From assembly GCA_044224495.1 (NCBI GenBank), contig JBGAKG010000027.1:1-64000 (forward strand): a stretch of 64,000 bases of DNA, written 5' to 3'. Position 1 is the stretch's first letter. Each line of letters opens with the position of its first letter. This document shows, one piece after another, positions 7,947 through 15,832 of this stretch. A program made the position numbers and the translations under genes. Origin of the DNA: JBGAKG01 sp044224495. GTDB taxonomy: Bacteria; Myxococcota_A; Polyangia; Polyangiales; Polyangiaceae. Under the pieces are notes generated by a model that made no database searches, was not told the origin of the DNA, and saw only the letters and a program-made list of their open reading frames with translations.

Positions 7947-9635
7947 ATGACCGACGGCGATGACGCGACCGCGCTCCACCTCCGGAGACGAAGCGAGCCC
8001 CCGCCCGACGGTACGAGCCAAGCTCCGACTCGTCCGACGCCGACGCCCGTGCTCGGGATCGAGAACGTCCAGGCCATGGTCGAGGAGTTCCGCAAGCCTC
8101 CCGCCGAGCGCCAGGTCGTCGAGCGCCCGCTCGCCGCGGGCGGCATGGGCACCGTCGAGATCGTGATCGACCGCGCCCTCGGCCGGCGCATGGCCAAGAA
8201 GAGCATCCACGGCATCCTCTCCAGCGATCCGCGGATGCTGCGGATGTTCCTGCGCGAAGCCAGGACCACCGGGCTGCTCGATCACCCGAACGTCGTCCCC
8301 GTCTACGACGTGGGCGAGCGCGACGGGCACTTGTATTTTACAATGAAGCTCGTCGAGGGGCGGACCCTCAAGGATCAGATCCGCGACCACGGCGGCGGCG
8401 GGAAGCCCGCGGACTACGGTCCGCTCGAGGCGAACGCCCTCTTCAACATGCTCGACGTCGTGGTGAAGATCTGCGACGCGCTCGCCTTCGCCCACGCGCG
8501 CCAGGTGATCCACTGCGACATCAAGCCGGCCAACGTGATGGTCGGAGACTTCGGCGAGGTCTACTTGATGGACTGGGGCATCGCGCGCCTCCAAGGCAGC
8601 GGCGGCCCCGCCGATCGCTCGTCCCAGCCCGACATCGATCCCAACGCCGACGAGCCCGCGCCTCCGAGCGGCGAGACGGGCGATGCCGTCCTCGGCACCG
8701 CGAACTACATGTCGCCCGAGCAGGCCGAGGGCAGCCGCTTCCTCCTCGATCCGCGCAGCGACATCTTCAGCGTCGGCGCGATGATCTACGAGATCCTCAC
8801 CGGCCGTCCGCCGTACCGCGGCGAGTCGCACGGCGAGACGATCGAGCTCGCGCGCACCGCCACCTTCACGCCGCCGAGCGCGGTCGTCGGCGGCGCGCGG
8901 GTCCCGCCCGAGCTCGAGCGCATCGTGCTCAAGGCGATGGCGCGTCACCGCAGCGACCGCTACCCCGACATCGCCGCGCTCAAGGCCGACCTGCTGCGCT
9001 TCATGCGCGGAGGCGCCGAGTTCCCGCAGACGACGTTCAAGCGCGGCGCCGTCATCATGCGCGAGGGCGAGCAGGGGAAGTCCGCGTACATCATCGTCTC
9101 GGGCCGGGCCGAGGTGCGGAAGCAGATGGGCGGGCAGCTCCAGGTCCTCAAGACCCTGGGCGCGGGCGAGGTCTTCGGCGAGATGGCGGTCCTCACCGAG
9201 GGACCCCGCACGGCGACCGTCGTCGCGATCGAGGACACGACCGTGCTCGTCGTCACCGACGAGGTGCTCCAACAGGAGCTCGTCCTCATGAAGCCGTGGC
9301 TCGCGCGGCTGGTCCAGGCGCTCGCCGAGCGCCTCCGCGATCTCTACACGACGAAGCGCGTCACCCTGACCGGCGGTCCGACCGCTCCGCGTGTCGCGCT
9401 CCAGGTGGCGATGCACCTGATGCTCTTCGGCTCGCACGAGCCGAACGGCGCCCGCTCGCTCCGGTGGAGCACGCTCTCGAAGGAGATCGAGGCGCAGATG
9501 GGCGCGCCTCCCCACACGATCCACATGGTCGCGGCGCGCTATCGCGGTGTCACGCTCGACCTCGACGCCGACGTGATCACGGTCGCCGATCCGGCGGCGC
9601 TCGCGCAGATGGTCCGCGCCGATCTCGGCGGCTGA
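7947..9635 (+). CDS. Ser/Thr kinase fused to cNMP-binding and HTH-like domains
   Basis: A 562-residue cytoplasmic protein. The kinase domain spans about 58-345: glycine loop PLAAGGMGTVEI, Lys85, catalytic loop HCDIKPANV (Cys190 replaces the usual Arg, so a non-RD kinase) and MDWG at 208-211 in place of DFG, a variant common in bacterial kinases. A cyclic-nucleotide-binding domain follows at about 365-475 (FKRGAVIMREGEQGKSAYII, GEVFGEMAVLTEGPRTATV). The last 75 residues resemble a Crp-type winged helix (LSKEIEAQMGAPPHTIHMV). The whole is a kinase joined to a near-complete CRP-like module. Its stop overlaps the next start as TGATG. Confidence 0.88.
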   Translation: MTDGDDATALHLRRRSEPPPDGTSQAPTRPTPTPVLGIENVQAMVEEFRKPPAERQVVERPLAAGGMGTVEIVIDRALGRRMAKKSIHGILSSDPRMLRMFLREARTTGLLDHPNVVPVYDVGERDGHLYFTMKLVEGRTLKDQIRDHGGGGKPADYGPLEANALFNMLDVVVKICDALAFAHARQVIHCDIKPANVMVGDFGEVYLMDWGIARLQGSGGPADRSSQPDIDPNADEPAPPSGETGDAVLGTANYMSPEQAEGSRFLLDPRSDIFSVGAMIYEILTGRPPYRGESHGETIELARTATFTPPSAVVGGARVPPELERIVLKAMARHRSDRYPDIAALKADLLRFMRGGAEFPQTTFKRGAVIMREGEQGKSAYIIVSGRAEVRKQMGGQLQVLKTLGAGEVFGEMAVLTEGPRTATVVAIEDTTVLVVTDEVLQQELVLMKPWLARLVQALAERLRDLYTTKRVTLTGGPTAPRVALQVAMHLMLFGSHEPNGARSLRWSTLSKEIEAQMGAPPHTIHMVAARYRGVTLDLDADVITVADPAALAQMVRADLGG

Positions 9636-10591
9636 TGTCGGATCCGGTCGGCATCCTCCTCCTCGGGAGCGTGCTCGGCAGCGTGTTCTCGGCCGTGATC
9701 TACGGGGTCCGCGCGTGGTCGCGCTCCGAAGAGCGTCGCATCGACGAGGTCTGGCGGCGCGCCGCCACGTCGCTGAAAGGGAAGTTCGAGGCGCGCTCCG
9801 ACGGGCGGCAGCTGCGCGCCGCGATCAACGGGCTCGAGGTCGTCGTGGACGAGACGCTCTCCGGGCGCATCCGGAACATCCGCGTCCGCGTGAACGCCGC
9901 GCACACGATCGGGTTCGCGGCCGACGTGCACCGCGCCGATGCGCTCCACCGCGCGTTCGCGGACGCGCGCGTCACGGACGACCCTGCGTTCGACGCCGAC
10001 TTCGTCATCGAGACCAACCGCCCGGCGCTCGCGCGGATCTGGCTCGACGCGAGCTCGCGCTCGGCAATCCGCGCGGTGGGCTCGTGGAAGCTCCACCTCG
10101 ACGGCGGCTCGCTCACGCTCGTCCAACCGGAGACCGGCGCGATGGAGGCGCCGGAGCTCGCGCGCGCGATCCGGAGCGCCGCCGTCGTCGCCCAACGCGT
10201 GACGCGGCTGGCGAACGACTGGAACGCGCTCGCACGGAAGCTCGGCGGCGTGGTGTCGCGCTCGTTCGCTTTCGAGCGGAGCGAGCTCGCCGCCATGACC
10301 GTCGCGCACGACGCCACCGAGGCGAAGCTCGCGGTCGCGCACGATCTCTCCGCCGAGGTCCCCGTCGTCACCACCTTCGTGGATGCGGTCGCGGCGGTGA
10401 AGCACGACGCGGCGACCCAGGCGACGTTCACCCAGCGCGCGGTCGAGCTCGGCGCGCAAACGTTGCGCTTCGCCGATGGGCGCGTCCGCCTCGAGCTCGA
10501 GGGCGTCGTCACCGACGGAACCGTGCTCCGGAAGCTGCTCGGCCTGGTGTTCGAGGCGGCGGCGCCACCTTCGGTCGGTCCGTACCGTTGA
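9635..10591 (+). CDS. Membrane-anchored hypothetical protein, translationally coupled to the kinase
   Basis: The 318-residue product has one N-terminal membrane segment (about 5-27, VGILLLGSVLGSVFSAVIYG) and a cytoplasmic alpha/beta region. Around residue 120 it has DDPAFDADFVIETNRPALA, a motif also found twice in the protein encoded at 26862-27911 and reminiscent of DUF3137-type domains. No catalytic motif is seen. The ATG at 9635 overlaps the kinase stop, so the kinase and this protein are made together and it is a plausible partner or substrate of the kinase. Confidence 0.65.
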   Translation: MSDPVGILLLGSVLGSVFSAVIYGVRAWSRSEERRIDEVWRRAATSLKGKFEARSDGRQLRAAINGLEVVVDETLSGRIRNIRVRVNAAHTIGFAADVHRADALHRAFADARVTDDPAFDADFVIETNRPALARIWLDASSRSAIRAVGSWKLHLDGGSLTLVQPETGAMEAPELARAIRSAAVVAQRVTRLANDWNALARKLGGVVSRSFAFERSELAAMTVAHDATEAKLAVAHDLSAEVPVVTTFVDAVAAVKHDAATQATFTQRAVELGAQTLRFADGRVRLELEGVVTDGTVLRKLLGLVFEAAAPPSVGPYR

Positions 10592-10624
10592 CAGGGAGGC
10601 CCCGGGGTCGCAGAAGCGTGGGGC

Positions 10625-12934
10625 GTGCAGAAGACGATCACCCTCCCCGTCTCGGGCATGACCTGCGCGGCCTGTCAGGCCAACGTGCAGCGCGCGCTCG
10701 TGAAGGCGCCCGGCGTCTCGGGCGCGGCGGTGAACCTCGCCACGCACTCGGCGCGGATCGAGTTCGACGACGCGGCGATCGCGCCGGAGGCGCTCGTCGA
10801 GCGGATCCGCGACGCCGGCTACGACGCCGAGCTCCCGCCCCCCGACGAGTCCGAGGCCGAAGCGGAAGAACGCGCCGACGCGCGCGACGCCGCCGAAGCA
10901 CGGGAGGCACGCGCCACGCTCGTCAAGGCGCTCGTCTCGCTCGCGTTCGGCGCGATCGCGATGGTGATCTCGATGCCGCTCATGACCGGGCACGAGCACG
11001 CAGCGCACGCGAGCGGCGATCCGTTCATGCGCGCGGCGGCCGGGGTGCTCGATCCGCCGCTCCGCGCCGCGTTGCCGTGGCTCTACGGCGCCCCGCGGAG
11101 CGCGCTCTGGTTGTCCCTCTTTGGGATGACCGTGATCACCATGGCGTGGGCCGGGCGCGAGATCTTCGTGCGCGGAGTGAAGAGCGCGCTCCACCGCACG
11201 CCCGACATGAACAGCCTCGTCGCGCTCGGGACCACCGCCGCGTTCGGCTACTCGGTCGCGGCGATGCTCTTCCCCGACGCGTTCCTGCGCGGGGGCGCCG
11301 CGCCCGATGCGTACTACGAGTCGGTCGTCTTCGTGATCGCGCTCGTGCTCCTGGGGCGCGCGCTCGAGGCGCGTGCTCGGCGCGCCGCGGCCCGGGCGCT
11401 CCACGCGCTGGCCGCGCTCCGGCCCGACGTGGCGCGAGTTCGGCGGGGCGACGCCATCGTCGAGGTCCCGTCGCGCGAGCTTCGCCCCGGCGACGAGCTG
11501 CAAGTGCGCCCCGGCGAGCGCTTCGCGGCGGACGGCACCGTCGCGGACGGCGCGGGCGACGTCGACGAGGCGTGGCTGACCGGGGAGTCGATGCCGGTGG
11601 CCAAGGCGACCGGCGACGCCGTGTTCGCCGGCACCGTGAACGGCTCGGCGGCGCTGCAGGTGCTGGTGACTCGGGCGCCGAGCGCGAGCCGCCTCGCGGG
11701 CGTGCTGCGGCTCCTCGGCGACGCGCAGGGCCGCCGCGCGCCGATCCAAGCGCTCGCCGATCGGGTGAGCCTGATCTTCGTGCCCACCGTCCTCGGTCTG
11801 GCGATCCTGGACTTCGTGGTCTGGCTCGCCGCGACGGGCTCGGTCGTCCGCGCGGCCGCCGCCGCCGTGAGCGTGCTCGTCATCGCGTGCCCGTGTGCGA
11901 TGGGCCTCGCGGTCCCGACCGCAGTGCTCGTGGCGACCGGCGGCGCGGCGCAGGTCGGGATCCTCCTCCGCGGCGGCGAGGCGATCGAGCGCTTGGCCGC
12001 GGCCGACGTCGTCGTCCTGGACAAGACCGGCACCGTGACGCTCGGTCGTCCCAAAGTGGTACAGTTCGAGCTGGTCCCGGGAGCCACGGTCGACCCGAGC
12101 GTGCTCCTGGCCGAGGCGGCCGCGATCGAGGCGGCCTCCGAGCACCCACTCGCGCGCGCCGTCGTCGCGCACGCCGAAGCCGAAGGCGTCACCGTCGTCC
12201 CCGCCAAGGGCGTTCGGGCGCTCCCGGGGCTCGGCGTCGAGCGTACGGTCGACGGCGTCGTGACGCGGATCGGCGCGCGCGCGCTGCTGGCCAGCGGAGC
12301 CGAGCTCCCGTGGCCGGCCACCGCCGGCGAGGTGCTCGTCGTCCGCGACGGCGCCGCGCTCGCGCGGTTCGTGCTCCAGGACGAGGTGCGCCCCACGTCG
12401 GCCGACGCGGTGAAGGAGCTCGTCGCGCTCGGGCTCGAGGTCCACCTCGTGAGCGGCGACGCGGAGAGCGCGGTCGCGGCCGCGGCGCGCGCGGTCGGAA
12501 TCGAGCGCTACCGCGCGAGCACGTCGCCCGAGGGCAAGCTCGCCGAGGTCGAGCGGCTCGGCGCGGCCGGCAAGCGCGTGGCGATGGTGGGGGACGGCAT
12601 CAACGACGCCCCCGCGCTCGCCCGCGCGCACGTCGGGATCGCGATCGGCGGCGGGACCGACGTCGCGATGGAGGCCGCCGACGCGACCCTCCTCGGCGGC
12701 GATCTCCGCGCGCTCCCCCGCGCCATCCGCTTGTCGCGACGGGCGATGCGGATCATGCGCGAGAACCTCGTCTGGGCCTTCGCCTACAACGTGCTCGGCA
12801 TCCCGATCGCCGCGGGAGCGCTCTATCCTGCGTTCGGGATCCTGCTGAGCCCGATCCTCGCGAGCGCGGCGATGGCGGCGAGCTCGGTGAGCGTCGTCGG
12901 AAACAGCCTGCGCCTGAAGCAGAAGCCGAAGTAG
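10625..12934 (+). CDS. copA: Copper-translocating P1B-type ATPase
   Basis: A 769-residue heavy-metal pump of normal CopA length. One N-terminal HMA domain with GMTCAAC (Cys14, Cys17), TM helices, TGES in the actuator domain, the membrane metal site CPC (Cys422-Pro-Cys424), phosphorylation site DKTGT (Asp466), SEHP in the nucleotide domain, GDGIND, and MAASS in the last helix. Together these mark Cu(I) specificity. It exports copper from the cytoplasm at the cost of ATP. A His-rich loop GHEHAAHA sits near the first helices. The start is GTG 10625. No copper regulator is adjacent. Confidence 0.96.
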   Translation: MQKTITLPVSGMTCAACQANVQRALVKAPGVSGAAVNLATHSARIEFDDAAIAPEALVERIRDAGYDAELPPPDESEAEAEERADARDAAEAREARATLVKALVSLAFGAIAMVISMPLMTGHEHAAHASGDPFMRAAAGVLDPPLRAALPWLYGAPRSALWLSLFGMTVITMAWAGREIFVRGVKSALHRTPDMNSLVALGTTAAFGYSVAAMLFPDAFLRGGAAPDAYYESVVFVIALVLLGRALEARARRAAARALHALAALRPDVARVRRGDAIVEVPSRELRPGDELQVRPGERFAADGTVADGAGDVDEAWLTGESMPVAKATGDAVFAGTVNGSAALQVLVTRAPSASRLAGVLRLLGDAQGRRAPIQALADRVSLIFVPTVLGLAILDFVVWLAATGSVVRAAAAAVSVLVIACPCAMGLAVPTAVLVATGGAAQVGILLRGGEAIERLAAADVVVLDKTGTVTLGRPKVVQFELVPGATVDPSVLLAEAAAIEAASEHPLARAVVAHAEAEGVTVVPAKGVRALPGLGVERTVDGVVTRIGARALLASGAELPWPATAGEVLVVRDGAALARFVLQDEVRPTSADAVKELVALGLEVHLVSGDAESAVAAAARAVGIERYRASTSPEGKLAEVERLGAAGKRVAMVGDGINDAPALARAHVGIAIGGGTDVAMEAADATLLGGDLRALPRAIRLSRRAMRIMRENLVWAFAYNVLGIPIAAGALYPAFGILLSPILASAAMAASSVSVVGNSLRLKQKPK

Positions 12935-12943
12935 ACTGAACCC

Positions 12944-13882
12944 GTGCGCCTACGCTCCACATTGTTTGGTCTCGCCGCCGCATCCAGCGGTGCGCTCGCG
13001 CTCGTCCACTGCAGCGATCCCGCGCCCCTCGGGCCGGATGGCGGCGCCGATGCGACGGTCGACGTCGCGCTCGACGCGATCGGTCCGGGCGACGGTGGGG
13101 CCGAGGCCACGATCGAGGCCGGGCCCCCGTGCGACGACAAGACCCCGTGCGAAGCCGGCACCTGCTGCAGCGGCGCCTGCACCGATCTCGCGAAGGATCC
13201 ACGCAACTGCGGCGCGTGCGGCGCCGCCTGCACCAGCGCGCAGTTCTGCAACGGGAAGGCGTGCATCGCAGCGCAGCTCAAGAACCTCTGCGAGAACCCA
13301 AAGCTCGCCGTGATCCTCGACGGCGTCGTCCCCGACGAGACCGCCGCCGCCCCGATCGGAGCGGCGGTCGACGGCGGCTGTACCCCGTCGGTCCAGGTGC
13401 GCAACGTGCTGCAGAACGCGCCCGGCGTCATCGACGACGCGGGCCGCCCGCTCCTCGGCGTCGGGGACACCTACCTCGCGACGGGCGGCGCGTTCGGGCA
13501 GAAGGCGATCGGCTGGGTCGAGTCGAACAAGGTCGGCCCCGTCTACACGCTCGGCGACCAGAACAGCTTCTCGTTCGTGCGCAAGTCGGACAACGGCTTG
13601 CTCGCGAAGGTGCAGAACGCCGACCTGACCGCGAAGCACGATTGGTTCGTCGTCTACCTCGCGCCCGAGCCGCTCGCGGGCACGCTCGTGTTCGCGGTCT
13701 ACGGGATCATGACCGCCGGGACGAACGCCGCGTCGTGGTTCGTCGCGAACCAAGTGCTGCCGAACCGGTCCACGTTCGACAAGCAGTACTACGTCTACGA
13801 GTGGATCGACGCCGACGACGCGGGCACGCCGAACGCACCCGACGCGAACGACACGTTCAAGGTGCTCGCGTCGGGTCCCTGA
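12944..13882 (+). CDS. Lipoprotein with Cys-rich Stig1-like module
   Basis: A 312-residue product with a lipoprotein signal ending ALALVHCSD, a short acidic Gly/Ala linker, then a Cys-rich block at about 65-110 containing DPRNCGACGAAC, the pattern of Stig1-like repeats common on myxobacterial surface proteins. The remaining 200 residues form an unrecognised domain (VGDTYLATGGAFGQKAIGW). It is presumably outer-membrane or surface located. The GTG start is preceded by TAGACT with a six-base gap, a leaderless arrangement. Confidence 0.75.
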   Translation: MRLRSTLFGLAAASSGALALVHCSDPAPLGPDGGADATVDVALDAIGPGDGGAEATIEAGPPCDDKTPCEAGTCCSGACTDLAKDPRNCGACGAACTSAQFCNGKACIAAQLKNLCENPKLAVILDGVVPDETAAAPIGAAVDGGCTPSVQVRNVLQNAPGVIDDAGRPLLGVGDTYLATGGAFGQKAIGWVESNKVGPVYTLGDQNSFSFVRKSDNGLLAKVQNADLTAKHDWFVVYLAPEPLAGTLVFAVYGIMTAGTNAASWFVANQVLPNRSTFDKQYYVYEWIDADDAGTPNAPDANDTFKVLASGP

Positions 13883-14395
13883 TCACCCGCGCACGAGCAC
13901 TCGCGTCGGGCCGCTCGCGTTCTTGGCGACGACGGACGCATTCAGCGCGCCCGCGAACCCCAACCACGCGAGGTTCGGGAGCACGGCGACCGCGGCGACC
14001 GGATCGATCTTGCCCGCGAAGTACGCATAGCCACCGAGCGTGGCGGCGTTCGCGAGCAGGATCGCGAGCGCGAGCCGCGGCCGGTGCGCGCCGAAGAACG
14101 TCGGGGTCCACGCCGCGTTGCACGCGATCTGCGCGCCCCACAGCCCGAGCGCGGTGGTGCGAGCGGACGAGTCGGGGCTCCGCGCGATGCGACGCGCGGA
14201 CCAGGAGCCGAGCGCGTAGAGCCCCGGCCAGACCACGCCGAACGTCGCATCGGGCGGGGTGAAGCTCGGTTTGCGCAGGAGGCGGTACCACGTCTTGTTC
14301 GACCGCTTGCGGCCGACCATGCCCCCGAGCGCCGCCGCAGCGGCCGACGCCGCGGCGAACACGCCGAGCCCGAGCTTGGAGCGGAGGAAGCTCAT
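13883..14395 (-). CDS. tspO: TspO/MBR family membrane protein
   Basis: The 170-residue product has the TspO layout: five hydrophobic helices and the signature WYRLLRKPSFTPPDATFGVVWPGLYALGS split over helices 1-2 (only short parts quoted: WYRLLRKPSFTPP, FGVVWPGLY). TspO proteins bind porphyrins and related ligands in the membrane and act in tetrapyrrole or stress signalling. It is shorter at the C-terminus than some homologues. Its ATG overlaps the stop of the upstream gene (TGATG), so both are in one operon. It converges with the preceding lipoprotein gene without a spacer. Confidence 0.85.
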   Translation of the reverse strand: MSFLRSKLGLGVFAAASAAAAALGGMVGRKRSNKTWYRLLRKPSFTPPDATFGVVWPGLYALGSWSARRIARSPDSSARTTALGLWGAQIACNAAWTPTFFGAHRPRLALAILLANAATLGGYAYFAGKIDPVAAVAVLPNLAWLGFAGALNASVVAKNASGPTRVLVRG

Positions 14396-14916
14396 CACGT
14401 CACCTCCACCCGCACGGACGAGAGCTCGCGGAAGATGCGCCACTCCGTACCATTTTGGGACCATTCCCAATGCGACTCCAGGACGCCGCGCGCGCGGTCG
14501 AGCACCATCCGGCAGCGCACGATGAGGCCGTCGGCGGTGACGTCGCGGTTGCGAAGCGTCCACTCGTGGTCTCCGTCCACCACGAGCTGGGCGGTGCCGA
14601 GGAGTCCCTCGTCGCCGTACGTCTCGACGTCGAAGCACCCGAGCTGACGCCCCGCCGACAGGATCTCCCCGTACGCGAGACGAGCCCCGGCGCGACGGCC
14701 ATCGAACCGGTGCGCCATGCGATCGCGCCCGGGGAGCCAATCCCAGCGCTCGACGGCGCGGATGACCGCGGCGCGGCCGAGTGGGCCGTCGACCTGATGG
14801 CCTTCGGTCGACCAGCGGCCGGCGAAGGCTTGGAGGGGGGCGAGCTCGAGGCGGGGAGCGGTCTCCCAACGCGAGCGGGTGGGGGCGGCGGCGACGAGGG
14901 GCTGGGGCTGTTGCAT
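14395..14916 (-). CDS. DUF1579-like protein
   Basis: A 173-residue soluble beta-barrel-like protein. FAGRWSTEGHQ near residue 40 and the later GTEWRIFRELSSVRVEV match the DUF1579/lipocalin-like layout in which the first strand carries a GxW motif; no function is assigned. Start ATG 14916 is chosen because GGAG lies nine bases upstream; longer frames lack this. A run of A/T-ending codons near 14448-14475 is unusual for the region. It is translationally coupled to tspO. Confidence 0.65.
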   Translation of the reverse strand: MQQPQPLVAAAPTRSRWETAPRLELAPLQAFAGRWSTEGHQVDGPLGRAAVIRAVERWDWLPGRDRMAHRFDGRRAGARLAYGEILSAGRQLGCFDVETYGDEGLLGTAQLVVDGDHEWTLRNRDVTADGLIVRCRMVLDRARGVLESHWEWSQNGTEWRIFRELSSVRVEVT

Positions 14917-15033
14917 CTCGGCGATCTCCTTCGCCTTCCTCCCGTGCATCCGGTGTGCCGCGTCGAAATCGGCATCGAAACGGAGCACGCCGCCCCGCGC
15001 GCGTGACGTTTCGGCACGGTGCGCGCGAGATCG

Positions 15034-15744
15034 CTACGCGGCGGGCTTGCGCGCGCGGACCAAGAGCGCGCGCTGGAACGGCGCCGGGAAGCGGTCGCGC
15101 TCCATCGTGACGTCGAAGCCGGCGGCGAGGAGCGTGCCCCGCACCTCCGGCCACGCGAACGTCAGGTAGTACATGACGAACGGCGGATCGTAGAGCGCGT
15201 TCCGGACGCGCATCGCGGCGTTGAAGCCGTGCGCGGCCCAGAACCACGGCGACGTGGGAGGCGGGTTCTCGGCGGTCGCGAACACGAACTCGCCGCCGGG
15301 CCGGAGCGCGCGGAAGATGCCGGCGACGAAGCGCGGCTCGTCGGCGCGCAAGATGTGGCCGAACGCCCCCACGCTGGTCGCGACGTCGAACTCGTCGCGG
15401 AACGGCATCGCGAGGACGTCGCCCTCGACGAGCTCGACCCGCGCGCCCGAGCCTTCGTCGGCCCGCCGACGAGCTTCGGCGAGCATGCCGCGACTGAAGT
15501 CGATCCCGACGACGCGCCGCCGGGCGTGGCGCCGGAGCTGGAGCAACGCGGACCCCGTCCCGCAGCAGACGTCGAGCCCGTCGTCGAACGGACCGATCGC
15601 ATCGGCGAGCGCCGCCGTGATCGCGTCCGGCGTGCGGAAGGGGGTCTTGTCGAACTTGGGCGCGAGGAGGTCGTAACCCCGCTCGGTCGACACCATCGCC
15701 TGGTGCAACAGCTCGAAAAGAGAGGGCCCTCCGCGCTCGAACAC
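15034..15744 (-). CDS. Class I SAM-dependent methyltransferase
   Basis: The 236-residue product has the Rossmann methyltransferase motifs: LDVCCGTGSALLQL (motif I, SAM-binding), VVGIDFSRGMLAEA (motif II), VELVEGDVLAMPFRDEFDV (motif III) and FRALRPGGEFVFA (motif IV). The substrate is unknown; the family includes ubiquinone and small-molecule methyltransferases. GTG 15744 with TACGAT eight bases upstream is preferred; an internal ATG at 15696 is possible. It is divergent from the lipoprotein gene at 15833. Confidence 0.88.
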   Translation of the reverse strand: MFERGGPSLFELLHQAMVSTERGYDLLAPKFDKTPFRTPDAITAALADAIGPFDDGLDVCCGTGSALLQLRRHARRRVVGIDFSRGMLAEARRRADEGSGARVELVEGDVLAMPFRDEFDVATSVGAFGHILRADEPRFVAGIFRALRPGGEFVFATAENPPPTSPWFWAAHGFNAAMRVRNALYDPPFVMYYLTFAWPEVRGTLLAAGFDVTMERDRFPAPFQRALLVRARKPAA

Positions 15745-15818
15745 GCGACGCCATCGTAGCGTCTCGGTGGCAGGGAGAAAACGCCCCTCCGTGGGATGGC
15801 AAGCGCGGCGACTTGCGC

Positions 15819-15824
15819 TAGAAC
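15819..15824 (+). promoter_or_regulatory. -10-like hexamer
   Basis: TAGAAC lies eight bases before the ATG at 15833, the leaderless-type spacing seen repeatedly in this window. Confidence 0.35.
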
Positions 15825-15832
15825 GCCCGGCC

